From positions 93,569 through 157,568 of the forward strand of contig CAAEWE010000059.1 in the NCBI GenBank assembly GCA_900759665.1: 64,000 nt of DNA, read 5' to 3'. Shown one piece after another: positions 18,625 to 26,066 of the stretch (the first letter of the stretch is position 1; every line of letters starts with the position of its first letter). The notes under the pieces were generated by a model. It searched no databases, had not been told where the DNA came from, and was given only the letters and a program-made list of their open reading frames with translations. Source of the DNA: Lachnospiraceae bacterium (lineage in GTDB: Bacteria > Bacillota > Clostridia > Lachnospirales > Lachnospiraceae). The translations under genes and the position numbers were made by a program.

Positions 18625-18718
18625 TCCATTTCCTCCGTTCATTCTAACGCCTGTTACTGATTCCGACTCCGTAATGTGATTCCGGAATCCTCTCTGGTGA
18701 ATGCCATCCGTTGCCTTC

Positions 18719-18734
18719 CCGATATATATATCGG
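18719..18734. repeat. perfect palindrome in the folA / hypothetical gap
   Basis: CCGATATATATATCGG, 16 bases, fully self-complementary. It lies between the folA terminator and the upstream region of the hypothetical gene at 18070-18624, so it could be an operator or only an AT-rich accident. Confidence 0.4.
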
Positions 18735-18767
18735 CAGATCAATGCATTTCAAAAACTCTTCATAAAG

Positions 18768-18801
18768 CAAAACTCATGCAATATATACTGCATGAGTTTT
18801 G
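18768..18801 (-). terminator. terminator after folA
   Basis: CAAAACTCATGCA (18768-18780) and TGCATGAGTTTTG (18789-18801) are perfect 13-base arms with an 8-base loop, starting 2 bases after the folA stop. The T tract that follows on the minus strand is interrupted (CTTTATG). Confidence 0.75.
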
Positions 18802-18803
18802 TT

Positions 18804-19292
18804 TTACTTTCGCTGATAGATTGTGAAATGATATTCCAGATCATAATAAGTCTGCTCCTCGGAGATATGTGTCATCTCCCACTCCGGATCCTGATCCAGA
18901 TTCGGAAAATGTGTATCTGCTTCATAGGCATAATCAATCTTCGTAATATACGCTTTATCACAGTAAGGAAGAAACTGACGGTAGATCTGTTCCCCTCCGA
19001 TAATATAGATCTGTTCCTCCGGAAACTGCCGCAGCTCCTCCAGAGCCTCCTCCACGCTGTGTACGATCACGCCATCGGAATAACGATAATCCCTCCGGTT
19101 GGTCAGGATCACATTTCTGCGCCCCTTCAGGGTCGTGCCGCCTGGAAGACCTTCCATGGTTTTTCGTCCTCCCAGGATCACACCTCCCATGGTCAGCTCC
19201 TGAAACTGCTTTTTGTCCTGGGGGATACTTACCAGAAGCTCCCCTTTATTTCCAATGGCCCAATTGCTGTCCACTGCTGCGATCAACTGCAT
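18804..19292 (-). CDS. folA: dihydrofolate reductase
   Basis: Reduces dihydrofolate to tetrahydrofolate with NADPH; target of trimethoprim. 162 residues, standard length. MQLIAAVDSNWAIGNKGELLVSIPQDKKQF covers the substrate pocket; the catalytic acid is Asp in the IPQDKKQF helix. GRKTMEGLPGG binds NADPH, and IIGGEQIYRQFLPYCDKAYITKID is typical. The start at 19292 overlaps the hflX stop as TAATG, with GGAGG 7 bases upstream inside hflX; the longer MVM start is less well placed. Translation is probably coupled to hflX. No thymidylate synthase gene is nearby. Confidence 0.96.
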   Translation of the reverse strand: MQLIAAVDSNWAIGNKGELLVSIPQDKKQFQELTMGGVILGGRKTMEGLPGGTTLKGRRNVILTNRRDYRYSDGVIVHSVEEALEELRQFPEEQIYIIGGEQIYRQFLPYCDKAYITKIDYAYEADTHFPNLDQDPEWEMTHISEEQTYYDLEYHFTIYQRK

Positions 19293-20566
19293 TACCATTC
19301 CTCCTGTTTCTTCTTTTCGACAAACAAATATTCATACTCTCCCGGAATCTCTGCCTTGATATAGATTCCTTCATTGCGGTAATCCTCTTCCAGAACCTTT
19401 CCGATACTCCGGACCTGATTGACCACGGATCCTTCCGCATAGGAAAATGTCTTTTCCACCACAAGTTTTCCTTCCCTTGCCACCTTGGACACTGTACGTA
19501 AAAGCTCGTCAATCCCTTCCCCGCTCTTGGCAGAGATCCGTACCGTCTCATCCGCATTCAGATCCTTGAGTACCCCGGCATCCTCCCGCAGATCGATCTT
19601 ATTAAATGCCGTAATCACCTTTTTGTCACCAACCTCCAGACGACGCAGTGTCTCATATACCGTATACATCTGGGCATCCATATCCGGATTGGCACAGTCT
19701 ACCACATGCAGGATCATATCTGCATATTTCGCCTCCTCCAGGGTACTGCGGAATGCCTGTATCAGATGATGGGGAAGCTTCCGGATAAATCCTACCGTAT
19801 CCGTAAAAAGGAATTCTTCTCCCTCCTGCGTGGTCAGTTTTCTGGTGGTAGGATCCAGCGTGGCAAACAGCTTATCCTGAGAAAGCACCCCGGCTCCTGT
19901 GAGATAATTGAGCAAGGTAGACTTTCCTGCATTGGTATATCCCACGATAGCGATCACAGGAATCGGATTTTCCTGTCGTTTTTTGCGGGTCAGAGTCCTG
20001 GTTCTCGTCACCTGCTCCAGTTCCTTTTTCAACTGGGAAATCCGGTTACGGATCAGACGCCTGTCCTGCTCCAGCTTCTGCTCTCCCGGTCCTCTGGTGC
20101 CAATACCGCCGCCGAGTCTGGATAATTCCGTCCTCTCTCCGATCAGATGGGAAGAACGGTAACGAAGCTGTGCCAGCTCCACCTGTAACTTACCTTCGTT
20201 GGTGGTAGCATGCTTTGCGAAAATATCAAGGATCATCACGGTCCGGTCGATCACCTTCACATCCAGAGCGTCTGATAGATTTCGAAGCTGTGCCGGACTC
20301 AGCTCATCATCACAGACCACCGTATCTGCATTGCACTGGCTTACCAGTGCTGCCACCTCTTCAATCTTTCCTTTGCCAATATAAGTACCCGGATGCATGC
20401 GCTCCCTTTTCTGGATCACCATTCCAACCGTAACCGCCCCGGCTGTCTGCCCAAGCTCCTCCAGCTCTTCCAGAGACTGCTTTGTATCATCCCCTTCCGC
20501 CGTCTCTACACCTACCAGTATGATCCTTTCCTGTCTCTCTTCCGTATCAAATAATTTATCTGCCAT
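19292..20566 (-). CDS. hflX: GTPase HflX
   Basis: Ribosome-associated GTPase that splits or rescues stalled 70S ribosomes, notably under heat or antibiotic stress. 424 residues. The HflX-specific N-terminal domain (about 1-195) includes GKGKIEEVA, DDELSPAQLRNL and the glycine-rich GGGIGTRGPGEQKLE linker motif. The G domain follows with G1 GYTNAGKSTLLN, G3 DTVGFI and G4 FNKIDL. The C-terminal tail is short. GGAGG lies before the ATG. Its last codons carry the ribosome-binding site of folA. Confidence 0.96.
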   Translation of the reverse strand: MADKLFDTEERQERIILVGVETAEGDDTKQSLEELEELGQTAGAVTVGMVIQKRERMHPGTYIGKGKIEEVAALVSQCNADTVVCDDELSPAQLRNLSDALDVKVIDRTVMILDIFAKHATTNEGKLQVELAQLRYRSSHLIGERTELSRLGGGIGTRGPGEQKLEQDRRLIRNRISQLKKELEQVTRTRTLTRKKRQENPIPVIAIVGYTNAGKSTLLNYLTGAGVLSQDKLFATLDPTTRKLTTQEGEEFLFTDTVGFIRKLPHHLIQAFRSTLEEAKYADMILHVVDCANPDMDAQMYTVYETLRRLEVGDKKVITAFNKIDLREDAGVLKDLNADETVRISAKSGEGIDELLRTVSKVAREGKLVVEKTFSYAEGSVVNQVRSIGKVLEEDYRNEGIYIKAEIPGEYEYLFVEKKKQEEW

Positions 20567-20613
20567 ACGGTTTCCTCCATCCTTCTTTGCTTCCGGTTTT
20601 GATTCCCTATATG

Positions 20614-21948
20614 CTAATATCCTACTTTTTCCTCCGTGTTGGTCAGTGGTTCTGTCGTTTTTTCTGCCGTTGACTGCCTTGGAACTGCAGTCTGCTTCAC
20701 TGACGGTATCGTGGAAGCAGCCGGAATACTCTGGCTGCCGGTACTGCTTTCTGTCCTCTCCGGCTGTCTTGTTGTCACCGTACTTTGTCTGGAAGGAGCC
20801 TGCGTGGTTTCCAAGGTTCCCACGGTATCCTGTCCGTTATCCGATGACGTTCCCTTTGTGTCCGTTCCCGCATCTGCTGTCCCGTCATCCACTCCTTGGG
20901 ACGGTGCCGGACTTGCCACTGTAGTATCTTCACCAGCCACAGTCCCTGTCCCTTTTGCGATATCATCTCTTGTTTTCAGAAAACGGTACTCTCTCTTCAT
21001 ATCCTTATCATCCGGATACTTCTGCAGATACTCCCCGGCAATCTTTCGTGCTTCCCCAAACATTCCCTGGCGTTCCATCAGGATCATCTGGTTTTTCCAA
21101 AGCTTCTGTGCCGCTTCTCCGGAAGCTGCATTTCTTCCCTGTGTAAGGTACTCCTCAGCCCGACTGTAATCTCCCTCTTCAATCGCCATCGTTGCCAGTT
21201 CATTATAGGCATCCGTCAGATAATCTCCATTCGCCTTAGAGACATATTTCTCCAGATATTTCCTGCCCTGATCCGTATCACCCTGCAGAAAATATAATTC
21301 TCCCAGATAATATCCCACATCTTTTTCGCCTTTTTTATAAGCCGCGACAAGAAATTCCCTTGCCTGCTGGGCTGCATCCGCATCCTTTGTGATCTGACTG
21401 TCATCGCTCAGATAAATTGCACTCATGCGATAATAAGCCTGCCAGTTGTCTTTATCTGCCTGAACAGCCTCATTATATGCCTTTAACGCATCCTCTATCT
21501 GTCCCAGTCTCTCCAGGGCAACGCCCTTGCTGCACCAGAGTCTGCTGTTTAAAGATGTCGTATTTTTCAGCTTGAGTGCCTTGTCACAAAGCTCCACAGA
21601 TTTCTCATAATCTCCCAGATAATAATAAGAAACAGCCTGTCCCAGATAAACCTGCTTATTATTTACATTTGCAATCGTATTGGTGGTATCCTGATACGCA
21701 GCCTTAAACTGCTTTAAGGCATCCTCGTACTGTCCCTGCCGGTTCAAATACATACCATATGCAATATAATACTCTGCCCGTTCTCCGTTTTTCTGAATGG
21801 CCTTTTCAAAGTAGGAGCCTGCATCCTCATATTTACCGGCCTGCATAGCCTCAATCCCTTTCTGGTACGATTTGTCCGCCGCACCGCAGCCTGTGATCCA
21901 CACACCACAGCTAAAAATAATCACCGCTAACCACGTTTGCTTTCTCAT
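20614..21948 (-). CDS. TPR-repeat lipoprotein
   Basis: 444 residues from the ATG at 21948 (GGAGG 5 bases upstream). A signal peptide ends in the lipobox ITGC with Cys21, so it is probably anchored outside the membrane. Residues about 25-310 hold tetratricopeptide repeats such as SYQKGIEAMQAGKYEDAGSY, AYGMYLNRQGQYEDALKQF and VSYYYLGDYEKSVELCDKAL. The C-terminal 110 residues are Thr/Ser/Gln-rich with many TTxxPS stretches and look like an unstructured wall-spanning spacer. TPRs bind other proteins; the partner is unknown. It lies 47 bases upstream of hflX on the same strand. Confidence 0.88.
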   Translation of the reverse strand: MRKQTWLAVIIFSCGVWITGCGAADKSYQKGIEAMQAGKYEDAGSYFEKAIQKNGERAEYYIAYGMYLNRQGQYEDALKQFKAAYQDTTNTIANVNNKQVYLGQAVSYYYLGDYEKSVELCDKALKLKNTTSLNSRLWCSKGVALERLGQIEDALKAYNEAVQADKDNWQAYYRMSAIYLSDDSQITKDADAAQQAREFLVAAYKKGEKDVGYYLGELYFLQGDTDQGRKYLEKYVSKANGDYLTDAYNELATMAIEEGDYSRAEEYLTQGRNAASGEAAQKLWKNQMILMERQGMFGEARKIAGEYLQKYPDDKDMKREYRFLKTRDDIAKGTGTVAGEDTTVASPAPSQGVDDGTADAGTDTKGTSSDNGQDTVGTLETTQAPSRQSTVTTRQPERTESSTGSQSIPAASTIPSVKQTAVPRQSTAEKTTEPLTNTEEKVGY

Positions 21949-22001
21949 AATTTCCTCCATTTACGATCTTTCGCATTCCCTCTCAAAAGTATAGCATAAA
22001 A

Positions 22002-22042
22002 GAAAAAAAAATGGAAACCCCTTCCTTTCGGAAAAGGTTTCC
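22002..22042 (-). terminator. terminator after the BlaI-like gene
   Basis: GGAAACC and GGTTTCC arms (22013-22042) enclose an inner TTCC-TTTC-GGAA stem; on the minus strand a run of nine T follows (22010-22002). It separates the BlaI-like gene from the TPR lipoprotein. Confidence 0.85.
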
Positions 22043-22079
22043 GCTCTCTTTCTCATTTGTATCCTGATTTAGGATTCGA

Positions 22080-22460
22080 TCAATCCTTGGTGTCAGCAAT
22101 AATGCTCTTTAACTGCTTACGTTCCTTAGCAGTAAATGTCTTTTTGTCAAACAATTCAGAAACATACATCTCTAAACTGTCATCATCCCAAAACTCAACA
22201 TCATCGCGGATCATCTGGGTACGATAGGTATGTTTGTCAATAAGGATACGATAATAAAAATATCTGCCATCTCTGTACTGCTCAACAAATCCCTTACGAA
22301 CCAGCTTTCCAAGGAAAGTAGAAACGGTCTGTGGTTTCCATTCTTTACCATACTTATCATTTGCAAGCGTCATAATACGCGATAACCTTGCTCCATCCCC
22401 TATATCCCATACGCATTTCATAGTGATCTTCTCACTCTCGGTTAATGGTTTTGCTCTCAT
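22080..22460 (-). CDS. BlaI/MecI-family transcriptional regulator
   Basis: 126 residues. Winged helix-turn-helix repressor of the penicillinase-repressor family: LTESEKITMKCVWDIGDGARLSRIMTLANDKYGKEWKPQTVSTFLGKLVRKGFVEQYRDGRYFYYR covers the DNA-binding domain (about 5-75) including the wing; the C-terminal helices dimerise. Family members respond to beta-lactams or metals only when a BlaR1-type protease or metal site is present. There is no blaR1 or beta-lactamase gene in the window, so the trigger is unknown. ATG at 22460 with GGAGG 10 bases upstream; a TTG nine bases earlier is less likely. Confidence 0.93.
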   Translation of the reverse strand: MRAKPLTESEKITMKCVWDIGDGARLSRIMTLANDKYGKEWKPQTVSTFLGKLVRKGFVEQYRDGRYFYYRILIDKHTYRTQMIRDDVEFWDDDSLEMYVSELFDKKTFTAKERKQLKSIIADTKD

Positions 22461-22529
22461 AACTGACAATCCTCCTAGTATATCTGTTTAGTTCTCTCAC
22501 CATCATGCCTAGCATATCCTGCAATTTCT

Positions 22530-22560
22530 ATTATAAGCTTTACATTTATAATGGTAACAA
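22530..22560 (-). promoter_or_regulatory. promoter with imperfect dyad before the BlaI-like gene
   Basis: Minus strand TTGTTA (22560-22555), a long 19-base spacer and TATAAT (22535-22530). The spacer holds an 18-base dyad TTACNNTTATAANNGTAA (22540-22557; 14 of 18 positions symmetric), close in style to the TACA/TGTA dyads bound by BlaI, MecI and CopY. The placement suggests self-repression. Confidence 0.5.
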
Positions 22561-22702
22561 ATCACACTATGCAAATCAACCCTTTTCCCCATCTTTTTTT
22601 TGAATTTTCTTTGTACAATTTGTGAATAATGTAAAAATATAATTCATAATAAAATATAATCCGTTTTATGTGATATTGTCTACACTATACAAAGCCAGAT
22701 GG

Positions 22703-23137
22703 TCAGATGCAGTAATTATCTCCCCCTTCACTGCTCCATTCCAGCAGATCCGCCAGTGTAATATTGTCCACCACATCATTGATCGCATCCTTTAATCGAT
22801 TCCAGACGCGAAGTGTCACGCAGTTTTCCTGCCGCTCACATGTATTGACATCTCCATCCAGACAGGCAACAGGTGCAAGACTGCCTTCCGTCAGCCGCAG
22901 AATCATCCCTACGGTATATTCCTCCGGGCTATGGGTCAGCAGATATCCTCCCTGTGGTCCCCGAACGCTTCTTACAAAACCTGCCTTATTCAGGATTGAA
23001 ATGATCTGCTCCAGATATTTATCAGATATCTCCTGTCTCATCGAAATATCCTTAATACGCACCGGATTGCCGTTGTCATGCTGTGCAATATCCAGCATTA
23101 ACCGCAATGCATACCTTCCCTTTGATGAAATCTTCAT
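22703..23137 (-). CDS. Rrf2-family transcriptional regulator (IscR-like, three cysteines)
   Basis: 144 residues. The winged-helix Rrf2 domain starts MKISSKGRYALRLMLDIA; the recognition region is ISDKYLEQIISILNKAGFVRSVRGPQGGYLL. Cysteines C92, C100 and C106 follow in a C-x7-C-x5-C arrangement at the place where IscR and NsrR hold an iron-sulfur cluster, so an Fe-S sensor is likely. IscR itself has C-x5-C-x5-C, so the spacing differs slightly. There are no isc/suf or cysteine-synthesis genes in the window, so its regulon cannot be read from context. A palindrome in its own promoter suggests autoregulation. Confidence 0.93.
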   Translation of the reverse strand: MKISSKGRYALRLMLDIAQHDNGNPVRIKDISMRQEISDKYLEQIISILNKAGFVRSVRGPQGGYLLTHSPEEYTVGMILRLTEGSLAPVACLDGDVNTCERQENCVTLRVWNRLKDAINDVVDNITLADLLEWSSEGGDNYCI

Positions 23138-23180
23138 AAAAAATCCCTCTCTTCTGTGCTTTTGCCATTTTTTCAGATTT

Positions 23181-23202
23181 ATTATACCCCATATTCCGGA
23201 AT
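23181..23202 (-). promoter_or_regulatory. promoter -10 and palindrome before the Rrf2-like gene
   Basis: Minus strand TATAAT (23186-23181) with no good -35 box, and the perfect palindrome ATTCCGGAAT (23193-23202) in the spacer region. A weak -35 with an operator in the spacer is common for Rrf2-type self-regulation. Confidence 0.5.
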
Positions 23203-23275
23203 TTTTCCATAGTATTTATCTATGATTTAGAGGAAATGTCAGAAATCCACAGAAGCAATTTTCCATCTGCACAAT

Positions 23276-23317
23276 AAAAACTGCCGTCTCATAGAGCGAA
23301 CTCCATGAAACGGCAGT
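23276..23317 (-). terminator. terminator after the Ig-like protein genes
   Basis: Minus strand ACTGCCGT and ACGGCAGT arms with inner pairing TCAT...ATGA and GAG...CTC around TTCG, followed by TTTTT (23280-23276). It lies 74 bases after the stop of the 23391-26012 gene. Confidence 0.88.
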
Positions 23318-23390
23318 CTCTTATCTTAATACATTATCCTTGGATCAGGTTGTCTGAAAGAATGAAACAGACAAACTCCATTTCTGGATC

Positions 23391-26012
23391 TTAATCCCAG
23401 TTATATGACGGATTAATGGCAGATCCTGAAGCCGGTGGCACCGGAGTTGGTGTCTGTGTCGGAACAGGAGCCGGTGTTGGAACAACAATAGGAGCCTCAT
23501 GTGTGATCACAAGCTTCACCTCACCCTGTGCCTGTGGTGTATAGGTGTTATCCGTCTTTACACCCGTCGGCTGTGCCTTAATATAATATGTTTTGCCAGC
23601 CTCCAAAGTAACCTTCTGGATGTAGGCGTTCAGATTTGCATGATCCTCGGAATCATCATTATTTTTTGTTCCTGTGATGTACTGCATGTTTGCATCAAAG
23701 ATTGCTACCTCAGCTCCTTTATTCACTGCAGTAGAAACCTTAAAATCATACTCTCCTGTCTCAGCCGGAGTAAATTTCCAGATTACATTATTACCACCGG
23801 TAGAAATCACAACAGACTCTGCTGCCAGAGGAGCTGCCACATATTCTGCCGCTCCGGCAATGTCATTGGCCACTGTGTAGGTCAGATTAATATCCTTCTG
23901 ATTCTCCTTTGCTACCGTTACACTGCCAAGCAGGCGTGTTGCATTTCCAAAGAGTGTCTTAACCGTATAGACAGCGTCTCCCGGAAGGAATACTTTGTAG
24001 TAACCATCCTCTCCCACTTGAGCTTTTGCAACACATGCACCCTTATCATTATAGAAGTTCAATGTTGTGTTTCTGATCTTATCTGCAAACTGTGTCTGCT
24101 GATCAACAGATGTTCCATTAAATACAATTCCTTCTACCGAATAACGTGAGATGGATGCTTTCATGGATCCCACATTGATATCCTTATTGGTTACAGTGAT
24201 CTTGTTACCAAAATATTTTCTATTGCCCTTCTCATCATTGATATATGCAATATACGTGTTGGCAGGAAGTGCAATTGTAAAGGTTCCACGGGAATTGGTT
24301 GTGGTACTGAAGTCACCATCTGATGTCTCGTACTGGTTGTTCAGGCTCTCAAAGTAAACTTTCTTGTTGACAAGCTTGTTGCTGCTGTTCGCATAGGAAG
24401 CACTGCCGCTTACCCCGTAAAACTTCTCCGGTACGGAAACCGTTTCCATCTTATCTGCTTTGCCTGACTTGATCTTCCTGGTCATCTCATAAGAAACATC
24501 TCCGGCTACTTTTACCGTATATGTTCCGGCAGGCACCTCAATGTCGTAATAACCAATCTCCTGTTCTGCACCATTAGAAGCATTATTATAGTTACTGCTG
24601 CTGTATGTATAGAAGATATCATCACTGCTTTTTGCTGTGCTTGGAATAAATTCCATTCCGGCACCTGTGATCGGCATTCCGTTGCTGCTCTTTACCACAC
24701 CGGACAAATTGTAATATGGAGTTACTTTTACCGTAATCGTTGTCTGGCAGGTACGATTTGCATCCATGACATCAGCAGCCGTTACCGTATAGGTATGTGT
24801 TCCCGCTGTGATGGAATAAGGAATGCAGAGTTTTGTGGATGCACCACTCTTCTTGGTTACGGTCTTTGATGCATCATCTGCAATCTTGTCTGTAGAAAGT
24901 CTGACATCTGCATTATCCGGTGTATCCAGAGTAAAGGTATAATTTCCGGAACCACCCTGTGGTGCGATGGAATAACACTTCACATAATAATCTGCGATAT
25001 CGTCCCGCTTATCCACATCCAGTCTGGTTGCATTGGCAGCTACCTGTGCGGCAGCGGCTTCTGCTTTGCTGTGTGTCCAGGCAATCTCATCACTCTGGTT
25101 TCCGGAAGCGATCGTGGTTTCATCGTAGATACAGAAATTAACTTTGATCGTTGCCTTTCTTCCCATTTCGTCCACGCCCTGCAGCGTTACTGCAGTCGTT
25201 CCGGTTGCTGTAGGGATTCCCTTGATCTTGCTGCGTTTTTTATCAATTGTCAGCCCCTCTGGAAGCTTTCCTTTTGTGCAGCTTACTTTAAGGCTTCCAA
25301 TATCATTATAAAAATACTCATCCATTCCCAGATCAGCGGTATCCCCCTTCTTCAGGGTGATATTTACTTCTTCGTCTTTTCCATAGAACGGAGCTTTAAA
25401 CTGTGTGGCTGCTTTGCTCACACCGGAAGTGATCTGAACATACGATCCATTTCCGATATACTCCTGCAGATATACGCGATACTGCTTTGCATTAACCGGC
25501 ACAACCTTCTGAACACTGATCTTTTTGTTGTATGCACCGGCTGTCTGCTGCTTTGTTGTAACCGAAAGATCCGTCACCTTTAAAGAAGTATCTTTCTTTT
25601 TCAGTTTCAGTACAAGACAGCTTTTGTCAAAATTATCTACAGAAACTGATTTAAAATTCGGACGCTGCTTCTTGACCGTGATCCTGCATTTCAGTTTTAC
25701 TTTTCCGACTTTAGCAGTAATCACTGCCTTTCCGCTTTTTACACCGCGGATAACTGCTTTTTCTTTCTTTTTGCCGTTTGTGGCATTGATCTTTACGATC
25801 TTCTTTTTATTGGTTGACCATTTTACTTTTTTATTGGCATTCTTTACAGTCAGAACAGCTGTTTTTCCTGCTGTAATTTTCAGTTTGCTTTTACTGAGCT
25901 TTGGCTTTTTGGCCGCCACAGCGATGCCAGCATTGACACCGCTTCCGGTTACCACCAGGCTCAGAGCTAAACCAAAAGCGAATACACGCTTCTCGAAATT
26001 ATTTAATTTCAT
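23391..26012 (-). CDS. secreted Ig-like (BIG2) surface protein, 873 residues
   Basis: A signal peptide (about 1-33, ending VAA) precedes a lysine-rich bacterial Ig-like BIG2 domain (about 36-115: KLSKSKLKITAGKTAVLTVK, KKVKWSTNKKKIVKI). A putative Ig domain follows at about 225-300 (GKLPEGLTIDKKRSKIKGIPTATG). Three carboxypeptidase-regulatory-like beta domains come next (starting about 430, 530 and 625: YYNLSGVV, YGVSGSA, YSVEGIV), then a PPC-like domain (about 735-840: WKFTPAETGEYDFKV) and a proline/threonine tail (PTPAPVPTQTPTPVPP). There is no LPxTG or other sorting signal, so attachment is unclear. GGAG lies 8 bases before the start. It is a paralogue of the gene 54 bases upstream and shares its transcript. 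Role probably structural or adhesive; no substrate can be named. Confidence 0.88.
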   Translation of the reverse strand: MKLNNFEKRVFAFGLALSLVVTGSGVNAGIAVAAKKPKLSKSKLKITAGKTAVLTVKNANKKVKWSTNKKKIVKINATNGKKKEKAVIRGVKSGKAVITAKVGKVKLKCRITVKKQRPNFKSVSVDNFDKSCLVLKLKKKDTSLKVTDLSVTTKQQTAGAYNKKISVQKVVPVNAKQYRVYLQEYIGNGSYVQITSGVSKAATQFKAPFYGKDEEVNITLKKGDTADLGMDEYFYNDIGSLKVSCTKGKLPEGLTIDKKRSKIKGIPTATGTTAVTLQGVDEMGRKATIKVNFCIYDETTIASGNQSDEIAWTHSKAEAAAAQVAANATRLDVDKRDDIADYYVKCYSIAPQGGSGNYTFTLDTPDNADVRLSTDKIADDASKTVTKKSGASTKLCIPYSITAGTHTYTVTAADVMDANRTCQTTITVKVTPYYNLSGVVKSSNGMPITGAGMEFIPSTAKSSDDIFYTYSSSNYNNASNGAEQEIGYYDIEVPAGTYTVKVAGDVSYEMTRKIKSGKADKMETVSVPEKFYGVSGSASYANSSNKLVNKKVYFESLNNQYETSDGDFSTTTNSRGTFTIALPANTYIAYINDEKGNRKYFGNKITVTNKDINVGSMKASISRYSVEGIVFNGTSVDQQTQFADKIRNTTLNFYNDKGACVAKAQVGEDGYYKVFLPGDAVYTVKTLFGNATRLLGSVTVAKENQKDINLTYTVANDIAGAAEYVAAPLAAESVVISTGGNNVIWKFTPAETGEYDFKVSTAVNKGAEVAIFDANMQYITGTKNNDDSEDHANLNAYIQKVTLEAGKTYYIKAQPTGVKTDNTYTPQAQGEVKLVITHEAPIVVPTPAPVPTQTPTPVPPASGSAINPSYNWD

Positions 26013-26066
26013 CGGTTCATCTCCTTTATCATTTATAAAACCATTTCACATTGCATTTTCAAACTT

